A stretch of 13,683 nucleotides of DNA from Cytophagaceae bacterium UBA6715 (GTDB taxonomy: Bacteria; Bacteroidota; Bacteroidia; Cytophagales; Spirosomataceae). The notes under the pieces were generated by a model. The model was not told the DNA's origin, made no database searches, and saw only the letters and a program-made list of their open reading frames with translations. Shown piece by piece: positions 7,772-13,683 of the stretch. Positions within the stretch are counted from its first letter, which is position 1, and each line of letters starts with the position of its first letter. A program made the position numbers and the translations under genes. The stretch covers positions 15,679 to 29,361 of the forward strand of contig DKIP01000012.1 of the NCBI GenBank assembly GCA_002454335.1, in the 5' to 3' direction.

Positions 7772-8779
7772 CTAAACGTTCATGCGGTTTTTGACCAAAT
7801 CGATTGCTAGAAAAAAGGCATGTAAAAACGAGCTTGGGTCAGCTTCATTTTTGCCCGCAATGTCATAAGCCGTTCCATGATCAGGTGAAGTACGGATGAT
7901 CGGTAAACCTGCCGTAAAATTCACACCTGTTTCAAAAGCAATGTATTTAAACGGAATCAATCCTTGGTCGTGGTACATGCCCAAAACCCCATCAAATTCC
8001 TTGAATTGTGCTTTTCCAAAGAAACCATCTGCGGGGTATGGCCCGAAAACCAAAATACCTTTCTTACGGTATTCTTCAATCACCGGTTGAATGATTTCAA
8101 GTTCTTCTTGGCCCAATAATCCCGCCTCACCTGCATGAGGATTTAATCCCAAAACGGCTAGCTTGGGCTTCTCAATAGCAAAGTCATCTTGTAAACTTTG
8201 CAAAAAGACATCGATTTTATTTTTGATTAGTTCCTTCGTCAAGGCTTTACTGACATCTTGCAAGGGTAAGTGACCCGTCGCAACCCCCATGCGGAAGCCT
8301 TCGCTTACCATCATCATCAAAGCGTTTTTCGCCTCGAATCGTTCGGTTAAGTATTCGGTGTGGCCGGGGAATTTGAAGTCCTCCGACTGAATATTATGCT
8401 TGTTGATAGGAGCTGTTACTAAGGCAGCTAACAATCCCTTGTCCAAATCTTGTGCGGCACGATCTAGGCATGCAAAAGCGGCTTTTCCGGCTTCAGAGGT
8501 GACTTTTCCAGGTTCTACGATGGTGTTCGCATCGTCCCAACAAGTAATTAAGGAAGTATGTCCTTCGGTTGCTTCTTCCATGGAAGCAATGCTTTTAATC
8601 GACCAGTCTTGCAGTTCTAATTGTTTGCGGTAAAATTTAATGACTTGTTGGGATCCATAAATCACCGGGGTACACCATTTTAATATACGCTGACTGCCCA
8701 AGGCTTTCAAAATGACTTCGGGTCCGATGCCGTTGTAGTCGCCTAAAGTAATGCCAATAAAAGGTTTCGATGCGCTCAT
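7772..8779 (-). CDS. pdxA: 4-hydroxythreonine-4-phosphate dehydrogenase PdxA
   Basis: From the chosen ATG the protein has 335 residues, close to E. coli PdxA. PdxA oxidises 4-phosphohydroxy-L-threonine with NAD; after decarboxylation the product condenses with deoxyxylulose 5-phosphate through PdxJ to give pyridoxine phosphate. The sequence shows the N-terminal KPFIGITLGDYNGIGPEV, the substrate-site FPGHTEY (His140), three metal-ligand histidines (His170 in ATGHLPL, His215 in LNPHAGE, His270 in YHDQG) and the C-terminal GLPIIRTSPDHGTAYDIAGK. All catalytic features appear intact. Upstream in-frame ATGs at 8803 and 8827 would add 8 or 16 residues with no family resemblance, so the ATG giving MSASKPFIGIT was chosen. 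It is the first gene of the minus-strand run, and the dehydrogenase gene starts 3 nt after its stop. pdxJ is not in the window. Confidence 0.95.
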   Translation of the reverse strand: MSASKPFIGITLGDYNGIGPEVILKALGSQRILKWCTPVIYGSQQVIKFYRKQLELQDWSIKSIASMEEATEGHTSLITCWDDANTIVEPGKVTSEAGKAAFACLDRAAQDLDKGLLAALVTAPINKHNIQSEDFKFPGHTEYLTERFEAKNALMMMVSEGFRMGVATGHLPLQDVSKALTKELIKNKIDVFLQSLQDDFAIEKPKLAVLGLNPHAGEAGLLGQEELEIIQPVIEEYRKKGILVFGPYPADGFFGKAQFKEFDGVLGMYHDQGLIPFKYIAFETGVNFTAGLPIIRTSPDHGTAYDIAGKNEADPSSFLHAFFLAIDLVKNRMNV

Positions 8780-8977
8780 ATAAAATGGGTGAATTTTGGG
8801 CATGCAAGTTAAGAAATTTCGCATCATGGAAGTAGTTATTTTTTTGACAGCGATTATTTTGGTAACGAAGCCAATAAAAATTGTAAATTTTCAAGTTTTG
8901 CCAAATAAAATAGCGGTCATTGTACTTATATCCCAATTAATTTATCATTTTTGTTACAATGCACTAAAATTATTAGC
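8780..8977. promoter_or_regulatory. Divergent intergenic region between pdxA and pyc
   Basis: About 198 bp of AT-rich sequence separates two divergent genes, so promoters for both the pdxA run and pyc should lie here. Bacteroidota promoters have TTTG near -33 and TAnnTTTG near -7. The best plus-strand candidate is TTTG at 8858-8861 with TAAATTTT at 8884-8891, which is imperfect and has a 22-nt spacer. No good minus-strand match was found. Similar inverted motifs lie near the two ends: TTTTGGGCATGC at about 8794-8805 and GCATGCCAAAA at 8976-8986, the latter overlapping the pyc start. No Shine-Dalgarno precedes the pyc ATG. No RNA gene or riboswitch was recognised. Confidence 0.45.
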
Positions 8978-11900
8978 ATGCCAAAATCATACGTTAAGAA
9001 AATCTCGAGTCTTCTCATCGCGAACCGCGGTGAAATTGCCATCCGTATCATGCGTGCCGCTTCTGAACTGGGAATCAGAACCGTTGCGGTTTACACCTTT
9101 GAGGATCGCTATTCGTTACACCGTTACAAAGCGGATGAGGCCTACCAAATTGGTAAAGACAATGAGCCCCTAAAACCTTATTTGGACATCGAAGGATTAA
9201 TCACTTTGTGTAAAGCAAAGAAAATTGATGCGATCCATCCTGGTTACGGATTCTTGTCGGAGAACGTAGTTTTAGCAAGTCGCTGTAGAGAAGAAGGCAT
9301 TGTTTTTGTAGGCCCATCTCCTGAAGCGATGAATGCTTTGGGCGATAAGGTGGCAGCAAAAGTTGCTGCTTTGAAGGCTAATGTTCCGATGATCCAAGAT
9401 TCCAAAGGAGATATGTCGGTGTATGAAAATGCCTTATCTGAAGCACGTCGTATCACATTCCCCGTGATGGTGAAAGCTGCAGCTGGGGGAGGTGGTCGTG
9501 GAATGCGGGTCGTTCGTACAGAAGAGGAATTAGAAAAAGCACATTCGGAAGCGAAAAATGAGGCCAAAAATGCCTTTGGTGACGATACATTGTTCATCGA
9601 AAAATTCATCGATGATCCCAAGCATATCGAGGTTCAATTACTTGGCGACCAACATGGAAATTTGGTTCACCTATACGAACGTGATTGTTCCGTGCAGCGC
9701 CGTTTCCAAAAAGTTGTGGAGGTTGCTCCATCTTTTGGATTAAAAGAAGAGACGAAACAAAAATTATATGCCTATGCTCTGTCGATCGGTAAGGCAGTTA
9801 ATTATTACAATGCGGGTACCGTAGAGTTCTTGGTGGATAAGGAGGAAAATATCTATTTCATCGAGGTGAATCCGCGTATTCAGGTAGAACATACGATTAC
9901 CGAAGAGGTAACAGGAATTGATATTGTGCGTACTCAAATCTTGGTTGCGCAAAATTATAAATTATCCGATCCAGGAATTTTCATCCAAAACCAAGAAGAT
10001 ATTCCATTGAAGGGGTTTGCGATACAATGTCGGATTACCACGGAAGATCCATCGAATGGCTTTAAGCCTGATTTTGGTACGATCATCGCTTACCGTAACG
10101 CTGCAGGTTTTGGTATCCGTTTGGATGAAGGTTCATCGTATCCAGGGGTCAAGATTTCGCCTTATTTTGATTCGATGTTGGTTAAAGTCTCTGCCAAAGG
10201 CCGTACGTTACGTGGTGCTTCTGAGCGTTTGAACCGAGCATTGTCTGAATTCCGTATTCGTGGGGTGAAAACCAATATTCCATTCTTGCGTAATGTGATC
10301 ACGCATCCAGTATTCCAAGAAGGAAATTGTACGGTTCCATTTATCGCGAATCATCCTGAATTATTTAACATTAAGCCTACTCGTGACCGTTCAACTAAAG
10401 CTTTACGCTATTTAGGTGAAGTGATCGTCAATGGAAATCCAGATGTGAAAGTGAAGCCATCGGCTCCTTTCCGCACACCAATTATCCCGTCAGTGGATGA
10501 ATTAGCCGAATTTCCACGTGGACACAAACAACTGTTAACCGAGTTAGGACCAGAGCGTTTCGCGAAACACATTCGCGATTCGAAACAAGTTTTATTTACA
10601 GATACAACGTTCCGCGATGGACATCAATCGCTTTTGGCGACTCGTGTTCGTACGCAAGATATGTTGGCCGTTGCGTCCGGCTTTGCTAAAACCTTCCCGA
10701 ATTTATTCTCGATGGAGGTTTGGGGTGGTGCCACTTTTGATGTGGCAATGCGGTTCTTGCATGAATCTCCATGGAAGCGTTTGGAAGAGTTTAGAGAGGC
10801 GATGCCAAACATGCTTTTACAGATGTTGTTCCGCGGTTCCAATGCCGTTGGGTATTCAGCTTATCCGGATAATTTAATCGAGAAGTTCGTAGAGAAATCA
10901 TCCGAATCTGGTATCGATGTCTTCCGTATCTTCGATTCCTTGAACTGGATCGATGCAATGAAGGTATCCATCAAGGCAGTTCGTGAGCGGACACCTGGAA
11001 TTGCTGAGGCGGCGATTTGTTACACAGGTGATGTGTTTACGAATGAGAAATACAACATGCAGTATTATTTGGATTTGGCGCGCCAACTAGAAGATGCGGG
11101 AGCGCACATGCTAGCCATTAAAGATATGGCTGGTTTGTTACGTCCATTCCAAGCCGAGAAATTGGTTACTGAATTAAAGAAAGCAGTTGCTATTCCGATT
11201 CACTTGCATACGCATGATACAGCTTCGGTTCAATCGGCTACGTATTTGAAGGCGATTGAGGCGGGTGTTGATGTGGTTGATGGGGCTTTGGCAGCGATGT
11301 CTGGTCTAACATCCCAACCAAATTTGAACTCCTTGGTAGCGATGATGCAAGGCCATCCTTACGATAGTGGATTGGATTTAGATGCTATGAATGATTATTC
11401 CAATTATTGGGAAGCGGTTCGTACGATGTATTTCCCATTTGAATCGGAATTAAAAGCAGGCACAGCGGAGGTTTATAATAATGAGATTCCGGGTGGGCAA
11501 TACACCAACCTACGTGGCCAGGCGATTGCCTTGGGCGTAGGAGATAAGTTTGAATTATTGAAGGAAAATTATTCAGAAGCGAATAAGTTATTTGGCGATA
11601 TTGTTAAGGTAACTCCATCTTCGAAAGTAGTAGGGGATATGGCCATTTTCATGACGGCAAATAGCCTGTCGGCAGAGGATGTTTATGCCAAAGGTTCTAC
11701 ATTATCTTTCCCAGAATCTGTCAAGGATTTCTTCAAAGGAGGATTGGGCCAACCTTATCAAGGTTTTCCAAAGCAATTGCAAGAAATCATCTTAAAAGGA
11801 GAAACGGCTTATGAGGGACGTCCGAATGATAACTTAGCGCCGATTGATTTTGATAAGGATTTTGCGGCATTTGTTGCGAAATTTCCTGACAATGAAGGAG

Positions 11901-12838
11901 GATTCTTGGATTACTTGTCATATAAAATGTATCCAAAGGTTTACGAGGATTATTACAAGAATCAAGCCTTGTACGGTGATTTAACTGCGATGCCTACGCC
12001 AGCTTTTTTCTATGGCTTAAAGCAGGACGAGGAAATCATGATCACGATTGAGCCAGGTAAGACAATCATCGTGAAGTATTTGTATATGTCGGACCCTGAT
12101 GAATCCGGCTTGCGAAACATTACGTTTGAATTGAATGGTCAGGCTCGCCGATTGAAAATCTTGGATAAGAACATTAAGGTTGAGCGTGCTCAGCATGCTA
12201 AAGCGAAAGCGAAAGGCGATATTGGTGCCCCTTTACAAGGTCGTTTGAGCCGTATATTGGTGAAACCGGGTGAGGAAGTGAAGAAAAACGCTCCATTGTA
12301 TGTGATTGAAGCGATGAAGATGGAGTCGATTGTTTCGGCGCCATTTGAAGGAATTATCGGAAATGTAGTCTTGAATGAAGGAACTGTCGTGGAGCAAGAG
12401 GATTTGGTGTTGACCCTGGAAGAAGCCAAATTGCCAGAACCAGATGTAGAGGAATATTTATTCGTATATGGAACTTTGCGTCGTGATTGTGGTAATGACT
12501 TACATCGTTTAATCGCACGTAACTCGGATTATGTGGGCATGGCGACCTATCAAGGCCAAATGTATCAAGTGGCAGATTATCCGGGAATTATTCCTTCGGA
12601 TGATGCCAAAGATCAGGTGGTAGGGGAGTTGTACTTGCTTTCAAACACAATCAAGTTATTGAATGTCTTGGATGAATACGAGGAATTTGATCCAGAAAGC
12701 GCTGAGAAATCCTTATTTGTGCGTGAGCATGTGACGGTGAAATTGAAGGACAAGGAAATTACATCGTATGCATATCTTTACAATAAACCTGTAGATTCGA
12801 AGAAACGAATTGCTTCTGGGGATTATTTAAAAGGATAA
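8978..12838 (+). CDS. pyc: Pyruvate carboxylase fused to a C-terminal GGCT-like domain
   Basis: This 1286-residue protein is about 130 residues longer than usual pyruvate carboxylases. The enzyme carboxylates pyruvate to oxaloacetate using ATP, bicarbonate and biotin, refilling the TCA cycle. The biotin carboxylase domain (about 8-460) has GGGGRG (170-175), Lys245 in QRRFQKVV, and the ENR cluster Glu296/Asn298/Arg300. The carboxyltransferase domain (about 535-1010) has TTFRDGHQ with Arg546, Asp547 and Gln550, the carboxylated Lys715 in AIKDMAG, metal ligands His744 and His746 in HLHTHD, and Thr879 in VTPSSKV. The biotinyl domain (about 1078-1148) carries AMKM with biotin-Lys1114. After a linker of roughly ten residues, a gamma-glutamylcyclotransferase-like domain (about 1159-1286) follows in frame, with YGTLR (1164-1168), GELY and LDEYEEF, where Glu1235 fits the catalytic acid. 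The ATG at 8978 (MPKSYVKK) is preferred over a TTG nine codons upstream. Confidence 0.96.
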   Translation: MPKSYVKKISSLLIANRGEIAIRIMRAASELGIRTVAVYTFEDRYSLHRYKADEAYQIGKDNEPLKPYLDIEGLITLCKAKKIDAIHPGYGFLSENVVLASRCREEGIVFVGPSPEAMNALGDKVAAKVAALKANVPMIQDSKGDMSVYENALSEARRITFPVMVKAAAGGGGRGMRVVRTEEELEKAHSEAKNEAKNAFGDDTLFIEKFIDDPKHIEVQLLGDQHGNLVHLYERDCSVQRRFQKVVEVAPSFGLKEETKQKLYAYALSIGKAVNYYNAGTVEFLVDKEENIYFIEVNPRIQVEHTITEEVTGIDIVRTQILVAQNYKLSDPGIFIQNQEDIPLKGFAIQCRITTEDPSNGFKPDFGTIIAYRNAAGFGIRLDEGSSYPGVKISPYFDSMLVKVSAKGRTLRGASERLNRALSEFRIRGVKTNIPFLRNVITHPVFQEGNCTVPFIANHPELFNIKPTRDRSTKALRYLGEVIVNGNPDVKVKPSAPFRTPIIPSVDELAEFPRGHKQLLTELGPERFAKHIRDSKQVLFTDTTFRDGHQSLLATRVRTQDMLAVASGFAKTFPNLFSMEVWGGATFDVAMRFLHESPWKRLEEFREAMPNMLLQMLFRGSNAVGYSAYPDNLIEKFVEKSSESGIDVFRIFDSLNWIDAMKVSIKAVRERTPGIAEAAICYTGDVFTNEKYNMQYYLDLARQLEDAGAHMLAIKDMAGLLRPFQAEKLVTELKKAVAIPIHLHTHDTASVQSATYLKAIEAGVDVVDGALAAMSGLTSQPNLNSLVAMMQGHPYDSGLDLDAMNDYSNYWEAVRTMYFPFESELKAGTAEVYNNEIPGGQYTNLRGQAIALGVGDKFELLKENYSEANKLFGDIVKVTPSSKVVGDMAIFMTANSLSAEDVYAKGSTLSFPESVKDFFKGGLGQPYQGFPKQLQEIILKGETAYEGRPNDNLAPIDFDKDFAAFVAKFPDNEGGFLDYLSYKMYPKVYEDYYKNQALYGDLTAMPTPAFFYGLKQDEEIMITIEPGKTIIVKYLYMSDPDESGLRNITFELNGQARRLKILDKNIKVERAQHAKAKAKGDIGAPLQGRLSRILVKPGEEVKKNAPLYVIEAMKMESIVSAPFEGIIGNVVLNEGTVVEQEDLVLTLEEAKLPEPDVEEYLFVYGTLRRDCGNDLHRLIARNSDYVGMATYQGQMYQVADYPGIIPSDDAKDQVVGELYLLSNTIKLLNVLDEYEEFDPESAEKSLFVREHVTVKLKDKEITSYAYLYNKPVDSKKRIASGDYLKG

Positions 12839-12839
12839 T

Positions 12840-13580
12840 ATGATGAAAATGCTGCTTTTGTTGTTGATGATTTCCAACTCCGTTTGGGGTCAAAGTTTGT
12901 TAACAAAAGCACATGCACACAATGATTATGAACACGAGAGGCCTTTTTACGAGGCCTTTTCGTTGGGCTATGGTTCCATTGAAGTAGATGTATATGCGGT
13001 CAATGGCACATTGTTGGTAGCCCACGATGTGAAGGATTTGAAAGCTTCACGGACCTTTCAGAATTTGTATTTGGAACCATTGGTTCAAGTTTTAACTTCT
13101 GGGAAAGCAGGGAATTTTCATCAATTACTAATTGATTCGAAGACTTCTGCGGATTCAACCTTGCCGTTATTATTGAAGGCTATCGAGCCTTATAGAGAAT
13201 TATTGCTCAAAAATAATTTCCGAATCGTCATTTCGGGCAATCGGCCTGCCGTTTCAGACTATGTCAAATTCCCTAATTGGATTACGTTTGACGGTCGGTC
13301 GAATGAGGAAGTACCTTCCTTTTTAGCATCTCATGTGGTTTTAGAAAGCGAGGCATTTTATAAGTTTGGCATTTGGAGTGGGACAACGCCTATGTCACCT
13401 GTTTTGCGCGCTAAGTTGAAAAACTATATCGACAAGGTGCATACTTCTGGCAGAAAAGTACGTTTGTGGGCAACACCGGAAGGATTGATGGCTTATCAGA
13501 CTTTCTTGGATTTGGGTGTGGATTATATTGGGACAGATCAATTGGGTGCTTTAGCGGACTATTTGAAGGCAGCGCGATAG
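12840..13580 (+). CDS. Secreted PI-PLC/GDPD-superfamily phosphodiesterase-like protein
   Basis: This 246-residue protein begins with a signal peptide: MMKM, a leucine-rich core, and a likely cleavage near VWGQ (about residue 17-18). It is therefore probably exported to the periplasm. The mature N-terminus has HAHNDYEHERPFYEAFSLG, then SIEVDVY and LLVAHD. His27, Asn28, Glu48, Asp50 and His62 fit the catalytic and metal-binding layout of the phosphatidylinositol phospholipase C/glycerophosphodiesterase superfamily. A C-terminal strand pair (VRLWATPEG, VDYIGTDQ) fits the end of the TIM barrel. Its substrate is unknown; a phosphodiester is inferred from the family. The length suits one compact barrel. 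Its ATG begins one base after the pyc TAA, so it is co-transcribed and probably coupled with pyc despite no obvious metabolic link. A second ATG at 12843 would give an equivalent protein. Confidence 0.85.
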   Translation: MMKMLLLLLMISNSVWGQSLLTKAHAHNDYEHERPFYEAFSLGYGSIEVDVYAVNGTLLVAHDVKDLKASRTFQNLYLEPLVQVLTSGKAGNFHQLLIDSKTSADSTLPLLLKAIEPYRELLLKNNFRIVISGNRPAVSDYVKFPNWITFDGRSNEEVPSFLASHVVLESEAFYKFGIWSGTTPMSPVLRAKLKNYIDKVHTSGRKVRLWATPEGLMAYQTFLDLGVDYIGTDQLGALADYLKAAR

Positions 13581-13581
13581 T

Positions 13582-13603
13582 ACCCTAAGCTGAAGCCTTG
13601 GGT
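13582..13603 (+). terminator. Imperfect hairpin after the GDPD-like gene
   Basis: Starting 1 nt after the stop codon, ACCC at 13582-13585 can pair with GGGT at 13600-13603, extended inward by AAGC against GCCTT with one bulged base on each side around a TGAA loop. The U-run expected of an intrinsic terminator is not immediately adjacent. T-rich stretches occur about 22-45 nt later (13626-13632 and 13641-13648). The position after the last plus-strand gene fits transcription termination, but the stem is weak. The remaining bases to the window end are AT-rich and hold no gene I can support. Confidence 0.3.
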
Positions 13604-13683
13604 TATAAAAGTTAGCCATAGTTTACTTTTTTATCTCTGATTTTTTTTGTTGTTTTAAAGGTAAAACCTATTTAAACATCTAA

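Noticed and set aside
8637..8936. A 99-codon minus-strand frame covering the divergent region and the 5' part of pdxA
   Set aside because: Its C-terminal part lies in another frame of the well-supported pdxA, and the N-terminal part is an AT-rich Tyr/Asn-rich translation with no recognisable domain.
8796..9173. A 125-codon plus-strand frame with a hydrophobic start across the intergenic region into pyc
   Set aside because: It runs out of frame through the confident biotin carboxylase sequence, has a mixed low-complexity product after the hydrophobic part, and starts inside the pdxA upstream region. It is a shadow frame.
9244..9621. A 125-codon minus-strand frame opposite pyc
   Set aside because: It is antisense to the conserved ATP-grasp region of pyruvate carboxylase; the serine/alanine-rich product is what reverse-strand reading of coding DNA gives.
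12400..12460. The possibility that the GGCT-like tail is an artefact of a frameshift joining two genes
   Set aside because: The frame is continuous through the biotinyl domain and linker with sensible codons on both sides. There is no stop or homopolymer run at the junction, and no separate start with spacing is needed. Only read data could revive this idea.
13652..13667. A GTTTT/AAAAC hairpin near the window end as a terminator
   Set aside because: The stem is five mostly A-T pairs with no T-run after it, too weak to call.

Overview
The window looks like chromosomal core sequence from a Bacteroidota bacterium, probably Cytophagales or a near relative. The reasons are the moderately AT-rich base composition (judged by eye, not counted), the near absence of Shine-Dalgarno sequences before confident starts, and the family set: a YfhO-type membrane protein, MutS2, a short SlyD-like FKBP, and a single-chain pyruvate carboxylase. 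There is no rRNA, tRNA, CRISPR array, insertion sequence or phage gene. The genus call is an inference from gene style only.

Left part (41-8779, minus strand): one very compact run of genes, read right to left. It contains pdxA, a D-2-hydroxyacid dehydrogenase (serA/pdxB-like), mutS2, a TPR lipoprotein, a 34-codon small ORF, a SlyD-like FKBP prolyl isomerase, a YfhO-family polytopic membrane protein and yicC. Junctions are stop/start overlaps or gaps of 10 nt or less, so this is almost certainly one transcription unit with translational coupling at several points. It mixes pyridoxal-phosphate synthesis (PdxA, possibly the dehydrogenase), ribosome or DNA quality control (MutS2), protein folding (FKBP), cell-envelope functions (lipoprotein, YfhO) and RNA cleavage (YicC). 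A tandem 7-base repeat abuts the yicC stop codon at the left edge.

Middle (8780-8977): a divergent intergenic region of about 200 bp that must hold promoters for both directions. No element matches the Bacteroidota consensus convincingly.

Right part (8978-13580, plus strand): pyruvate carboxylase, carrying the usual biotin carboxylase, carboxyltransferase and biotinyl domains with their key residues. It continues in frame into an extra C-terminal gamma-glutamylcyclotransferase-like (GGCT/AIG2) domain with an apparently intact active site. One nucleotide later a secreted PI-PLC/GDPD-superfamily protein begins, followed by an imperfect hairpin.

The most unusual item is the pyruvate carboxylase-GGCT fusion. 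Next are the tandem heptamer repeat, the unannotated small ORF, and the possibility that the dehydrogenase beside pdxA supplies the PdxB step of vitamin B6 synthesis.
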